Positions 1-11,450 of a stretch of 64,000 nt of DNA are shown here, in pieces. Source of the DNA: Paragyromitra xinjiangensis (lineage: Eukaryota; Ascomycota; Pezizomycetes; Pezizales; Discinaceae); NCBI GenBank assembly GCA_038503065.1, contig JBCAMK010000011.1:62001-126000 (forward strand), read 5' to 3'. Under the pieces are notes generated by a model. The model ran no database searches. It was not told where the DNA came from and saw only the letters and a program-made list of their open reading frames with translations. The position numbers and the translations under genes were made by a program. The first letter of the stretch is position 1. Each line of letters begins with the position of its first letter.

Positions 1-1546
1 CCTAGCACCTGGGTCCACAACCTCCTCCCCAGCAATCCACGGCGGCTTCAGCAATGCAGAGTAGCGACAGTAAGTAGGTACAAATCCGACTATTACCATG
101 CAAACTATCAAATATTCACATGTAGATTGACGACTTTGGCCCACAGGCTGCGGACAGCGGGCCACGCGACCCCTAAATTAACCCGAACGACAGCTTCCTC
201 TCACAGCGAGCAGCTCCCAGAGCTCACTTCCACGTGTCTACCAGCTCGCGGGATCTCGCTAGCACTTCGGTACGCGCCCTTTGCCTCTGCTCGGCTAGCT
301 GATATTCGCGTGTTTGCGTTCTATTGACCTCCAGCAGTCAAACAGCTGCTGAATTGACTCGGACATGGGAGGTCGATTTGGGTCGATCGACGGAAATCAG
401 CAGCTAACTCCGGAGGTTTTAGCGTCACGCGCTTTGCAGCGAATAGGCGTCTGAATAGGTGTCTCCTAGGCAGGCAATCGGCAGCGGATTGGCAGGTAGA
501 CAGACGCGCTTCTTAGGTTCACAGGTTCTCACTCGGGCACGCGAAGCGACGGTCGAAGCGAGCCCAGTCGTTTGCAGAGCTGTGAGCCTAGTGACGACAG
601 AGCTTTGTACCTTTCCGACTTTTGCAATGCAGAGTAACGATAATAGCATGTACATTTCCGATTCTTGCAATGCAGGTTGGACAAAAGACCTGTTGCTCTG
701 GCACCGACTCAGGCTACGTGGATTTCCCGCGATCGCTGAAAATGACTCGGCAGCCTTATACGAGTAACTGCACAAATTTGTGCCAGATGCCCAGAATCTG
801 AAGGGTTTCACAGGGGATAGCAAGGTATTTTGATAGCGAAGTTTTTCTTGTTTCCAGGCAAATTTTTCCTTCCTGATTATTACTCTAAAATTACGAGGAT
901 GTGATGTGATATATCCCAATTATAGTGTGCATTTGTTTGGGGTTTTCGTTATGCGGTATAAAAACATGTAGCGACGGTTGGGAACAATGTCAGCGCTTCT
1001 TCCGGCATTTTCGAGCGTGAAGGCCGATTTAGAACTGGCCAGTCCAGGCCATTCCGTTATTCTCTAGCTGTTCGGAAAGTCTTGACACCTCAAAGACTCC
1101 CACTTGCCAGAGAGCAAATACTCCTACAACTTGGACTAGTATCCCTTTTGGCATAAGAACTTATCTTTCTGGCAGCGCGGAAAACCCACCTACAGGGAGT
1201 TATGGGCGGCAGTGTAAATTTCTTATTCGGGTGTGCCTGGTACATGATATGCATACATGCTTCATGTACGCTCTTTGAACTTACGGCTCCTTTTTAGCTG
1301 TTGGATTGGTAATACGTGGGCATTAACTATGCGCAGAGGTTTCAATGTGGTTCGATCAGTAACCTAAGCCTTTATCACAAGTTGGCCCAAACCACTATTT
1401 TTAGTAAGAAATACATGTATGTATATAGTCTAATTCGCACTCCAGTCTATTCTATTGTGACGAATCATAAAGAAAAATAGCAACCAAAATCGGATAGTAC
1501 CATGCGCGACAACTCGAGCTCCTATCACGTAGCAATTCTCGACATA
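1..1546. other. Gene-free stretch with small direct repeats
   Basis: I see no frame with codon structure, splice signals or a recognisable domain here. The only structure is a short direct repeat, annotated separately at 604-676 with a remote copy near 51-104. The open frames present are short and overlap one another on both strands, as expected by chance. Confidence 0.5.
604..676 (+). repeat. Short tandem direct repeat with a remote copy at 51-104
   Basis: Two copies of a block reading roughly TGTACMTTTCCGAYT followed by TTGCAATGCAG lie side by side at 604-633 and 649-676. A third, more diverged copy sits at about 51-104 and shares GCAATGCAGAGTA and the TCCGACT core. The unit does not resemble any other repeat family in the window, and no function is inferred. 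Confidence 0.5.
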
Positions 1547-2041
1547 TTAACATTCTACTCCTCCCGCAGAGATAAGGCTGCTCAAGTCTTCAATCTGTAT
1601 CCCAAGCTGGTCGATCAAAATCTGCAGCTTTCTTTTGCCGTGAAGACCCCACATGACCCTATCAAATATTGTAGCTTGCTTTTTTATTCTTTCTGAGTGT
1701 TGTAGTAATACCGCTTTCCTCTCTTGAACATAAAATGTATAGCATACATTTTTGGACGCTGGCGGAGCTGCCGGTAGCGGTCGCTTCGTGAATCGGCTTT
1801 GTAACTCGTTGATTTCGTCAAAAGTCTCATTGATTAAGACAACCGTGTCAACGTAACGCCGGAAGTTTTGAGCCCTAACAAACGTCTCTAGGATCCCGAA
1901 ACGGGAGTAGTGATTCTCGATTTGAACTTGGAACTGGCGCTCCAATGTACCGTATTTATTGATGCTGGAAACAGTTTCGCGGCCGGTGGCAAGGATATTT
2001 GAGAGACCCAAGATACCTACAGCGAAGCTTATGGGTTCCAT
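1547..2041 (-). CDS. HeLo-domain protein (prion-inhibition / heterokaryon-incompatibility type N-terminal domain)
   Basis: The frame begins MEPISFAVGILGL, the usual opening of fungal HeLo domains, so I place the start at 2041 although the frame is open to 2089. Near the C-terminus it reads FDRVMWGLHGKRKLQ followed by a leucine-rich helix, matching the helix that usually closes the HeLo domain (a W-x-x-x-x-K-x-K-x-x-x-L-I pattern). Members of this family (HET-S, S-type and NLR-like proteins) act in regulated cell death and non-self recognition; the HeLo bundle can insert in membranes. At about 164 residues this copy is little more than the domain itself. The stop follows at once, so either it is truncated or a downstream exon is missed. 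No repeat or amyloid motif is visible after it. A broken paralogue is at 29.0-29.2 kb. Confidence 0.65.
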   Translation of the reverse strand: MEPISFAVGILGLSNILATGRETVSSINKYGTLERQFQVQIENHYSRFGILETFVRAQNFRRYVDTVVLINETFDEINELQSRFTKRPLPAAPPASKNVCYTFYVQERKAVLLQHSERIKKQATIFDRVMWGLHGKRKLQILIDQLGIQIEDLSSLISAGGVEC

Positions 2042-4800
2042 GATTCTCAGAAGCTTTGAGGGTTGATCAATTGATAAGGAAGTTTTCATTCAGATAAATA
2101 CTTACACTCTTTTTTGCGCCTTCTCATACTTAACCTTGAGGTTTTCAGATAGCCCTCCATCATGATTCTATCAACACTCACCGTGTACCGCTACGGGCAC
2201 TCCTCCGTGCTAGTGACCCAGCTGCAAATTACGTACGATCTCCGCGTGAACATTGAGTATTAAAACGCAGTGGCGAGGCTCATGATAGTTACCTACAATT
2301 TTCAAACCCCTGACGAATACTCAGCCCAGAACTACATACCGCATAGTCTAGTCAGCCCTGATTCACCACGTCAGATGAATCAGTAACATGGTTATTGGAG
2401 ATAACTTGGGGCATGCATCACTTTTCTACAACCCTTGGTACTCATATATGTAGCGCATACATCGTGTAGGGTGTGGCAGCCGAGTGAGTTGGAATTCTCT
2501 ACCTCTAGACCTGGAATATCTGAGAACACGCAAGCCAGCCTGTGGTTTCCAGCGACTGACTGGGATCACGTATTGATCCCCAGTTCTCGAGCTTGCGCAT
2601 AGGAAATGAAGAAGGCTTTCTATTGGCAGAGAGAAATTACTATAGAGGCTTAAAACCCCTATACAAATGCTGGATATGACTTCCTAATCGGTACGGCCCG
2701 GTGCTTGGTCGGAGGCCTATGAGAAGTCTCTGCGGCTGCGTTCTCAGTGCCGCTTGGTGGAGGGTAGCAATGGACAGAGTATGGGTGCCCCGAAGAAAGC
2801 AGTATGTGTATGGTGGAGAAGGCGAAGTCTCTCACCCAAACAAAAAACCGATCGATACTGACCCCTCTGCGCGCCTACTGTTACAACAATAAATCCTATC
2901 ACAACTTATGCACGAGTGATACTTTATGACTTGCAATTGGTGGGATTAGGTTTTGTAGGGAAAACCCTTTCTAAGGAGCTACAAACTCCACAGAACCAAT
3001 ATTTTGCTTTGCGTTCTTGGATACACGGAGAAGAGAACGGGTAACGGTGCGTCCCGCGCCGACACCCTGGCCACCAGAGGGCTGCTACTAACTCTAGAAC
3101 TAGTACTACCCCAGGAGCTCCATCTATTTGTGGGCTATGTATATTAGATCCTTCCACAGTGCTCTCATCCCCCATCTCAGGTTGCCAGCTTTTATTCTTC
3201 CGATTTTATGTCAATTTCCAATATCGACATTGGCTTAACGCTAGCGCTCCTGGTATTCTATTGAGTTATTTAAGTTCTTTTTTTCCCGCCATATATCTAT
3301 ACACCTTTCGATAAAACCCTCCAAATTAAAATATATACAAACAACCACATGGTGAAGAGGGCTCTGAAAAAAAAAAAACTGGTTTCCGTACGTATGTAGC
3401 TTAACCGCCGTGGCTAAACATTCTAGCCATTCCAAACTTACCCATACGCTTGTACATGTATCACTTCCACACAAATAGCCGCCTAGATACCTATGATAGG
3501 TACTGCTAATTATAGTTCTAGATAAGCACGAGTGGAAGTCGTACATTTAAGTAAATAATCAACAATTCAAGCCCATAAAATAAAAATTAAACTAAACTCC
3601 TGATTATGCTCTCTTCGATATCTTTCTCCTCCGGCTTTCTTTCTTGCCTTTAGAAATCGCTCCTCGATCCACTACCACTGGCAAGGGCTCAACGCCCTTT
3701 TCCTGCGTTGCGAGTCTTGTTCGGAGGTTTCTAAGTTGATTTTGCTGACTCCAATGTGGAGTGAGAGAGGCATCGCCGGTCCGGCTGATATTCTTCCCTG
3801 GCTTAGGTCCTGGCTCCCGTCTTGTTTTCGAGGGGTTCATTGTTTTGTTCCCTCGTTTTCCGCTTTTCAGCCCCCAGAGTTAGCATTCCTTTAGCTTTAT
3901 CCCTCCTTTTTAGAGCTCTTGCTATGGTATATGCTGTAGAGAACTTACAGAGGGTTAAGTCGAACCACGGTCCGATCGTAAGTCCCCGTGCCATTTCTCG
4001 TATCATTAATAGAAAAGTCCACAAAGCGCACAAGCCTATGTCCTTCCGTGTAAATTGTTATCTTGGGGGTTTGACGTTTCTTAATGCTGCGCAAAACCGG
4101 CATGTTGGATTTTAGGCGCTCGATCGATTAAATATGCCTGTTAAAACTTTTCACCTAACGGAATATCAGATCTACTCTTTACCGTGAGTACTTGAGCGGA
4201 AGGGGGGAAAACCTCTAGGTACTGGTCCTTATAATAAGTATTGTCTTCGGTAAAAGTTAGATTCCGAGTAAGTGTGTTGCGAAGGAACGACAGAAAAGTG
4301 GGAAGTGGAGAGTAGGACGAGTACTTAGGGCGCGAAGTCGGAACAGTTAGGGTATCGGAAAAGAGTACCGGGGTATGTGACCGGATGAATGATTCGGGAT
4401 ATAGATCCCTGGTTTAGGAGAGTGTTCGGTGATGGTGGCGGTGGTCGATTGATTTAAGGTATCTTCACAGCTTTTGCGCTGCCTTAGACCTTTTTTCCTA
4501 GGGCCGCTCGATATGCTGTCAGTGAAGGTGCTTTTGTTGCAAATTTCTTGCGTACCTATCACAAGCTCAGTCAGCTAGAGCTATTCAGAACTCGGATTGC
4601 TCAAAACATCGGATGATCCCTTTTTATCGTTGCCCAAGACGCCGAAGAACTTATAGAGTGTGTCGGTGGATTTAATGGAGAAAACCCTTCACAGTGCCCA
4701 TATACTACATCTTCGAGCTGTTTTGAACTAGATATTTATAAATCAATTTATAAAATATAGTAAAAAGACTAATAAATTTTGGATACAGCAGCTACCAAGT
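2042..4800. other. Stretch without a supportable gene
   Basis: Short frames occur on both strands. The least random is a basic 78-codon frame on the minus strand at 3604-3840, rich in Lys and Arg, but it has no homologue I recognise and no upstream exon, so I do not call it. No inverted-repeat element was found. Confidence 0.4.
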
Positions 4801-5253
4801 TCAGAAAAAACAACCCATAACATTTTGATTCCAGGCTATTTCTGTACCACCCAAATTTAGATCTGTGTTCAAGACTTTCCCCGCTGCAAAATATATTTCT
4901 GTCATCGTAGACCTTACTAAAGACAACTCCAACTTAGTTCCATTGATGGCCTTGAGAAGGAAGTCAATCTTTTCCATGACTGGCTTCAATACAACCTGAT
5001 CTCTCTCAACTATCCTTACTGCTTCGTCCCCCGATTTCAGGTTCGAAATCAAAACACTTTTTAGCTCCCCTGCCGTATTTCCCAATATTGTCCGCAACGA
5101 AACAATACATTCAGTTTTGTTGATAACCTCCGTTTGCTTTCTAGCACGTGTGCAGGGAGATAATACGCCTAATGACTCCTTCGTTCTTTTGATACATCTG
5201 ACCCAAAAGGTTTCTGTTGGCCGGAGAGTCGCTTTACGGACTAGAGCTTTCAT
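4801..5253 (-). CDS. Small unknown protein, paralogue of the ORF at 37.06-37.53 kb
   Basis: A 150-codon frame with balanced composition. I do not recognise the family. Its reality is supported by a second, diverged copy on the plus strand at 37,055-37,534: both share an RKQ-x-x-VI segment, then TILGNTA, and later an LKPV/LRPV stretch ending in INGT, in the same order and with similar spacing. The residues are helix-forming (many Leu, Val, Lys, Glu), with no signal peptide or transmembrane segment. The 5' end is uncertain; the region before the shared block (residues 1-38) may be an upstream exon or intron read-through. It could be part of a larger multi-exon gene whose other exons are lost. 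Confidence 0.4.
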   Translation of the reverse strand: MKALVRKATLRPTETFWVRCIKRTKESLGVLSPCTRARKQTEVINKTECIVSLRTILGNTAGELKSVLISNLKSGDEAVRIVERDQVVLKPVMEKIDFLLKAINGTKLELSLVRSTMTEIYFAAGKVLNTDLNLGGTEIAWNQNVMGCFF

Positions 5254-6039
5254 ATCCGCATGCCAGCAATTGACGAAGATAACGAAATCCTATGAGATCC
5301 TTGTCAGATCTCGCAAAATAGGCTAGAATCGTATCAAATACCACTGGTATCTCTGACACACTTGTCTGGTTCCGATTGGCAGCATCGGGTTTGAAGCAGG
5401 CCTTTTTTCAAAGTTAATAAAGATGCAGGGTCGCAATTGTACCAATTAACGTACCATTCTTGTATTGTGCTTCAGGCTTTTGAAGAGCAAGGCTGAGAAG
5501 GGAATAAGGCTGAGAGGGAAAACAAGACTGAGAGGGAGAAGAAGGCTGAGAAGAAGAGCTCGATTGAGATTGTGCATGTCTTGGATCGCCTTGTTAGCGA
5601 AGAATTGATCAGCTTGATAACACCGAGAACTAAGAGAAAGAGTGTTTGCAGATCGGAGATAACAGATTCTACCTTTCCGGGGACAAAATGCTGGTTTGTG
5701 TCATATACATTGCGAGACTCAAAACCTATGCTCGCGTGCTAGGCGATCTGACATACTGGCCTTGATATATTAACATGCTATTACCTAGTAATACACCGGC
5801 TACACGTAGTGAAAGTGGACATTTAATTGTGGGGCTGTATGTTAACAAGTCTGTCAGCTATTTTGACGACTTCATCATTCTCCAACCCGGATCCAGCGGC
5901 CAAAAGCAACACACAGCGGGAGAAGATAGAGCGCATGATGGGTTATAGGGCAATTGGCCAGGCTAGTGAGGATGTATATATTTAATCTAGGAGGCTGCTG
6001 AGGGTTATGGTTATACGAGACGGGCTTGAGGCGTGGCGC
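5254..6039. other. Stretch without a supportable gene
   Basis: Contains a purine-rich run of GAG/AAG triplets around 5,480-5,560 that could be a decayed coiled-coil exon. I see no intact frame, splice pair or transposon end. Confidence 0.4.
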
Positions 6040-6285
6040 CTGAACGAATTCCCTGAGCGTAGTGAAGGGTTATGGGTGGTGAGCCTAGCGGATTCCTGAT
6101 TAGCTGCCCGGTAGCAACTCTAGGCTAGGGAATCGCCGCGAAGCGGCCCTCGGGCGAGTGAGGAGGGATCGAACGCCGTGTAGCAGCGTGAGGCCCCAAC
6201 CGCGAGCTTTCCACTTGATACTTGTCCTCCACCATAAAAACCAGAAAACAAGGGGGGTGTAGTTTCGTATACTACAGCATCGTGC
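6040..6285 (+). repeat. Dispersed repeat (family R2), longest copy, with adjoining R3 segment
   Basis: Positions about 6,058-6,215 align with 20,354-20,510: both contain GGGTTATGG, then GCCTAG, GATT-GGCTG-like and AACGCCGTG-AGC-GCGTGAG blocks ending in CACTTGAT. Partial copies lie at about 19,856-19,940 and 20,757-20,830. Immediately downstream, 6,221-6,285 (CTCCACCATAA and GGGGGGTGTAG) matches both arms of the palindromic repeat at about 61,555-61,700. It has no coding potential. Confidence 0.55.
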
Positions 6286-6927
6286 CCAGACATGCGTTTA
6301 TTCTTAAAGACTAAAAGCCCATTCAAGAATTCATCGTGCCTCTCTATACTCTACTGTTCCCAGTCATGATACCCTTTCATCGTAGTGCTATGCGAGTTAT
6401 CATTTTATACTTATTAGATTAAATAGACATGTTGCTAAAAGTACATTGCCAACTAAATCTAACAGGTGGTAACTCCCTAGGTACGATTTGTATAGCGAAC
6501 AAAAACAAGAACAAAAACAAAAAAACTTAGTATTCGGTGTATCAAGTGCTGCAATCTACTTCATATGCCGCTTAGTACAGGGGTAATGGCCGGACGGAGG
6601 TTAGGGCTTGGCAAGGACTATAGAGAGGGTACTTGTTTCTGGGAGAAAAATCCAGCCATAATTTAGGTAGATACGGACTATTAGGAAGGTACAAGACTAT
6701 AAGAAAGGTACAAAAAATCAGTACCCATCAATAGTCCTGTCCCAATCAATAGTTCTTGCCAAGCCCTGACCCGGTTCGCCGTCTGACCGTTATAAACCCT
6801 AAACCCTAAGCCAGCTTGGCGATTCTCAACAGGGCTGCCTTGTTTAGTCAGAAATCGGGAGTTTCCCGAGATCGGGCCCGTTACCAAACATCTTCGGGCG
6901 CTTATGCACTGCAGCGAATCGATCTGT
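6286..6927. other. Stretch without a supportable gene
   Basis: Only short overlapping frames are present. An A-rich tract (AACAAAAACAAGAAC) lies around 6,500-6,525. Nothing else is visible. Confidence 0.4.
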
Positions 6928-7020
6928 ACTCGGGTCAAGCATATGAAGATAGAACAGGTCTCACAATTTTTCTATGGTGACCCCACAGAGCGGGAGATCC
7001 CGATGTCTCATCTCCACACA
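6928..7020 (+). mobile_element. 103-bp hairpin MITE family, copy 1 (degenerate 3' arm)
   Basis: The 5' arm ACTCGGGTCAAGCATATG and the central TTTTTCTATGGTGACCCCAC followed by AGAGCGGGA match the best copies at 11,348-11,450 and 27,774-27,876. The 3' arm breaks down after CATCTCCACAC, and the closing TGACCCGAG is lost. Confidence 0.65.
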
Positions 7021-7078
7021 GTAACTTGGATATCCCTTGCATCCCCAGCCTTTTCGCCTGGCACGAGCAATTCCCGTC

Positions 7079-7131
7079 TTCCCCGTACTTCCCGTATTTC
7101 CCGCATTTCCCGCACTTCCCGCACAGTCCCT
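7079..7131 (+). repeat. 9-bp tandem repeat (TTCCCGCAY)n
   Basis: Five to six imperfect copies of a 9-bp unit (CTTCCCGTA, TTTCCCGCA, CTTCCCGCA) lie about 60 bp downstream of hairpin MITE copy 1. Because the period is a multiple of three, every frame stays open and yields misleading Phe-Pro repeat peptides. Confidence 0.7.
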
Positions 7132-7308
7132 TTGCGCACTGGATTCTGAATCAGGCTGCATCAGCGATGGACACGAACGGCCGGGTGTTCAGCCCCAACA
7201 AAAAAAGCCTCTCCTGTTTTCAGCACTAAAGACCACTAGGACTAGTCCTAAATCTCGTCTGGTCATTTCTCACCTCAACGCAACCTCTCGTAATACCACA
7301 AACTACCG

Positions 7309-7394
7309 GGAACAGGTGTTTCACAATTTTTATACTGTGACCTCGCAGAACGGAAAATTCCAATGTTCCATCTGTACTACCCTGACCCGAGTAC
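7309..7394 (+). mobile_element. 103-bp hairpin MITE family, copy 2 (degenerate 5' arm)
   Basis: GGAACAGGTGTTTCACAATTTT, the GTGACC core and CATCTGTACTACCCTGACCCGAG-TA match the family. The 3' terminus with its flanking TA is preserved; the 5' arm is shortened. Confidence 0.55.
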
Positions 7395-7699
7395 GGTATC
7401 GGGGTAAGAGGAAGATAAGCCCCTACGTCAAAAGGACCACCAATCCTAATGCGTGAGATCTCAAGTAGTGCAAGTCTCAGATTTTCCCGAAAGGTGCCCC
7501 ATCGCCGGGATTCGCTTAGTTTTTTCTTGATGTGAGTATAGGTCCACCCAGTAACTAATTGTGTCGTCAGAGAAGCGGAAAAAAACCCACAGCCGAAATC
7601 AAGACCCGAAAGTGCATGGGCTTATGCAGCTGAAAGTGGTTGTATGGTACTCTAAAGTAAGTTGGCTTTCCCTGCGACACCCCAGTCCATGACCGTGGC

Positions 7700-7745
7700 A
7701 ATGCTGGCAATGCGGACAATGCGGACAATGCGGACAATGCGGAAA
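7700..7745 (+). repeat. 9-bp tandem repeat (GCGGACAAT)n
   Basis: Four near-perfect GCGGACAAT units preceded by a variant GCTGGCAAT. It ends about 30 bp before hairpin MITE copy 3, the same arrangement as the other 9-bp arrays at 7,079 and 36,415. Confidence 0.75.
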
Positions 7746-7765
7746 ACGGCATATCCTTCCCAGTG

Positions 7766-7870
7766 CAGGGGCAGGGGTATGAGGATGGTACAGGCCTCAC
7801 ACCACTCCTATGGTGACCTTACAGAACAGAAAACCCTGGCATTCCATCTCCATGCCCCTACTCCCAGTAC
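7766..7870 (+). mobile_element. 103-bp hairpin MITE family, copy 3 (diverged)
   Basis: GAGGATGGTACAGGCCTCAC, TATGGTGACCTTACAGAACAG and CATTCCATCTCCATGCCCCTACT keep the order and spacing of the family, but the terminal CTCGGGTCA motifs are mutated. Confidence 0.5.
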
Positions 7871-7965
7871 TCTATTTCAAAACCTCTCGTCTGACATGAG
7901 TAATGGCCATGCATAGCCCCATCAAATTCCCTCAGACAAACTTATCCAATGACATGTGCTAGGTT

Positions 7966-8087
7966 GGCATATGGGGTGGAACAGGTCTCGCGATTTTTGT
8001 ATGATGAACATCGAAATTTTCCGTTCTGCGAGGCCACCGTACAAAAATTGTGGGACCTGCCCCATCCCCATATGCCCGATCCTAGTA
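7966..8087 (+). mobile_element. 103-bp hairpin MITE family, copy 4 (rearranged, palindromic)
   Basis: The left arm, GCATATGGGGTGGAACAGG then TCTCGCGATTTTTGTA, is mirrored by the right half CAAAAATTGTGGGACCTG then CCCATCCCCATATGCC. In other copies these segments occur once, so this copy looks like a head-to-head fusion or internal inversion. Confidence 0.5.
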
Positions 8088-8089
8088 CC

Positions 8090-8814
8090 CACAATTGGCT
8101 CAGACAGAATTGCCTAACTAATTTAATTCGTTATCGCCATGGCATGCAGGCCACCACGCGGCTCGGGCAACTTTGCCTGTTCATACATGTGTTGATCGAG
8201 TACTCGACTGCTTATAGTATATCAAGTTCTATGTGCAAGCAAACTAGAGGTTCTTAAGAGTGCTGGGAAATGATGTAAATTTTAGCCTAGTAGCACCCAA
8301 AAATGCTATTTTGCCCCCAAAACAAACCAAATATGAATGCGTATTTCGGCGGCAGGCCCGATGCACTATCCTGTAGAATGAAATACCTATAAAAAAATGG
8401 GTATATCAAGCGAAGGATGGCATGAATTCGGATCCTGACCAAGGTGCCTTATGATGGTACTCTAGGCAACAGCAAACCTTACTTTGTTTTTCTTGTTTGA
8501 CCCGAACCTCACATAGTCTAATCCCCTCCGTCAATTCCCTGCCAGCGGCCATATTACGTACATATGTAATTTTGAGGAGTCTAGGGAATATGTCTGCACA
8601 CAGTAGGTAAGCGTACGAGTAAATCAACCCTAGTTTCGCTATACGAGCGGACAGGTACGTAAGGATATACACGTAATTTGATGTAAATAGGAAACTACAT
8701 GAACTCTACATATATATTATATTTCTAAATTTTTGTGCGGCGGGTCTAGCGTGGCACTTACCCGGGCCAACGGATAGTAAATAGTCATCGATTATCACTC
8801 GCGCAATGTATATT
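8090..8814. other. Stretch without a supportable gene
   Basis: Short frames only; no transposon ends, exon-intron signals or tandem repeats beyond AT-rich patches. Confidence 0.4.
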
Positions 8815-9395
8815 TTGGCGAATGATCGGATATGACGATGATGACTTTTCATTTACGTATCCAACCCTAAGGTGCGAATGATCGGATAGATAGATAGATG
8901 GAGAGCAAAAGTTCGATCTACCCTTTGGGTTTAATCTCCCCCCAAGACTCACTCTTTTCTTTCTTATGTACCGTGACCTACACTCGGCTGCTGTGACATC
9001 CTCCCAGGCTCCAGACAAAGGTACACTATCTGCAAGATTGCCAGGCTATTTAGAGCAAGTACATACATTTTGCATGCCTGTCTGTGGCCCCTGGCGCCCT
9101 CTGCTTAAGAGCAATAGCAGGGCTACCTTTTTGCTTGGCTGCTGCTAGGAGACACCCCTATATACAAGATCTTATCAGAAAGGAACTACCAATTTCTATA
9201 GATGGCGGCCATGATGGGGATGAATTGTGTTGGGGAGGGATACAGTCTCATGGGGGTAGAATAGACCCAAAGAGTGGATTAAACCAGATCTTAATCGTCA
9301 GAGGTAGATCGAACTTTTGCTCATAGATAAATTATACACGCGAATGATCAGATAAATAGATAGATAATTCGTTAAGTACATCCAATTGGCGAATG
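8815..9395. repeat. Inverted-repeat element with GATCATTCGC motifs and GATA runs
   Basis: GCGAATGATC occurs four times (about 8,818, 8,874, 9,340 and 9,390), two of them followed by short AGATAGAT runs. A 21-bp block, GAGCAAAAGTTCGATCTACC at about 8,900-8,920, is present inverted at about 9,303-9,322. The layout suggests a non-autonomous element with subterminal repeats, but exact ends and a target duplication could not be fixed. Confidence 0.45.
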
Positions 9396-10944
9396 ATCAA
9401 GCGTTACAACGCTGGCTATGGTTCTATGGTTTTTATTACCTCTTTTATTATTTGAAGAGCAGCTCTCACTTATGATCACCATCCAGATATAACAATCGAT
9501 CTCTCCCTCAATTAGAGCAAAGAATCACCAAAACTCATTATCAAATTATGACCTCTGATATCTACACCCATATAGCCTTCCACATATTGCTACGGCAATG
9601 ATATGTCGATATTTGCGATTAGTCCTCATCCATAGCTATTCCAATGCATGCGACGTGTTCAGAGTCTGATTCCTCTAAAAAATAATTCCATTTTCGCACC
9701 AGTTAGGTGAATTATTCCTCAACGCGGCCCTAACCACAATAGAAGTTCTGACACGGGAAGCAGCAATCATATATTGAACGTATCTGATATTATAAATCCA
9801 TAACGCACCAGGAAGTGTACCCGATAGGTTGTACATCTCGGGCAAAAAACCCTTCTTATCACCGACATTTATAGTATTCGGGAGGGCGTCGGGTTGGTGT
9901 GGGAAGTTGATCCCCGAAACGCGCCAAAATACGCCTCTAAGCCCTTAGAAGCTTCTTCAATAAGCCCTTCCTCAGCCCTTCATTACGTTTCCCGATCCTT
10001 CGATTTCCGCGATACGGGGGAACACTCCGTGGGAATCTTTTCTCGGCTGCTTCAAGGTATATCAAGAGAGTTAGTCATTCGATGATACACGGGTCTGGGA
10101 TTCATCTATAGAGCGTACCGTGACCAACAAACCTAGATTCTCCTAGATTATGGAAACTCGTATGCCCCATCTCTTGAACCAACAGTGTTAGCAATCGGAA
10201 TTTTTGCCAGGCTTGATCCCCCAGGCATCAATGGACAACGTGGCGAGATTTGAAGGGACGTGACAAAGATAATGATGAAGGGAGTGAACTCGAGAACAAA
10301 AACTACCTTCGCGGTTGGTGGAAGCTTCGTTAGGATCACACACACCCCAGGGATAAGGCTCGTCTCCGGGAGGAAAAGTGGGAAACTGGCTACGATAAGC
10401 CGGTGCTTGAAGGGGTTTGTTGCTGGCTATAGGCCTAGGCGCCATCGGGCGCCGTATGCCCAATTCACAGTCTGCACAGTGGTTCCACGAGGCTACCATA
10501 GGTGGTAAGTAAGTTAATAGCTAGACGGAGTTTCTGCAAACATACTGCATTGTCTGCATGCAGCATATTTGCGTGCTGGCTGGGGAGTGACTAAAATGGA
10601 GGGTTTTGTGGTAGACGGTTTAGATACGCTATCAGCATTTTGACCCACTGACTTCATCTTGATTGCTGAGAAAGGGCAGTTTTGGAAATAGGTTGGAGAT
10701 TGGCTTCTAGAGGGCAGATGCATAATATTTAAGCCCATGGCTTTACGTTAGCACAAAGTAAATTCGAGCTAAGCTCGTTAAGCCCTCTAGATTACACTCA
10801 ACAAACTACGGAGACAAAGCGTGCGTCTTGATCCTTGGACCCTCTCTTCTTGATTTTGCATTCCCTCGCATAAGGGTTGTTGTTTACCGTTACGTATATC
10901 TAATCGCCTTCCCGGCTCCCGATTGAGGGAGAGAAATTCCTTTA
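9396..10944. other. Stretch without a supportable gene
   Basis: No frame longer than about 100 codons and none with a recognisable motif. Overlapping frames at 10,188-10,508 lie on both strands and look like chance. Confidence 0.4.
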
Positions 10945-11310
10945 GGGAAAACGTTTAGGATACCATGTTTCTAGTGGGTTTGTATGTCGGATACCACAAC
11001 TAATTGCGCTCTGACCATGCCCACCCACCACAATACCCTATCTATCACCGCCATGAACTCCATGCTAAAGAACCCTAAGATGGTAGGCTGTATTAGCTAA
11101 AGTATAAAGAAAAACTTAAATACTCCCGGATTTTCTGCGAAGTTATAGCTCAAAATTTGAAGGCCTTTCTGTCTAGCTGAGGAGGGAGCTGAAAGGGGTA
11201 AGCGACCTGTAAGGTTCGCTATGTTTTGGTGGGCATGGTCAGAGCACGGTTGGTTGTGGTATCCGGCATACAAACCCATTAGAAACGTGGTATCCTGAAC
11301 GTTTTCCCTT
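10945..11310. mobile_element. About 366-bp inverted-repeat element (MITE-like), arms of about 85 bp
   Basis: The left arm at about 10,945-11,030 (GGGAAAACGTT, AGGATACCA, GGGTTTGTATG, CTGACCATGCCCACC) is the reverse complement of about 11,222-11,310. Mismatches between the arms are mostly C/T or G/A transitions. TA dinucleotides flank both ends, though the left and right termini differ by a few bases. The interior of about 190 bp has no coding potential. Confidence 0.6.
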
Positions 11311-11347
11311 CTAAAAACCTCATCACCTTCTCAGCTAACTGCTTGTA

Positions 11348-11450
11348 CTCGGGTCAAGCATATGGAGATGGAACAGGTCTCACAATTTTTCTATGGTGGC
11401 CCCACAGAGCGGGGAATCCCGATGTTCCATCTCCACGCCCATGACCCGAG
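11348..11450 (+). mobile_element. 103-bp hairpin MITE family, copy 5 (near-complete)
   Basis: Termini CTCGGGTCA and TGACCCGAG are perfect inverted repeats and continue inward as GGAGATGGAACA and TGTTCCATCTCC, leaving a loop of about 47 nt. The left flank is TA; the right flank is CA, a single transition from TA. The length is identical to copy 6. Confidence 0.75.

Noticed and set aside
10188..10508. 103-codon minus and 82-codon plus frames
   Set aside because: They overlap each other and have no recognisable domain; length is within chance for this composition.
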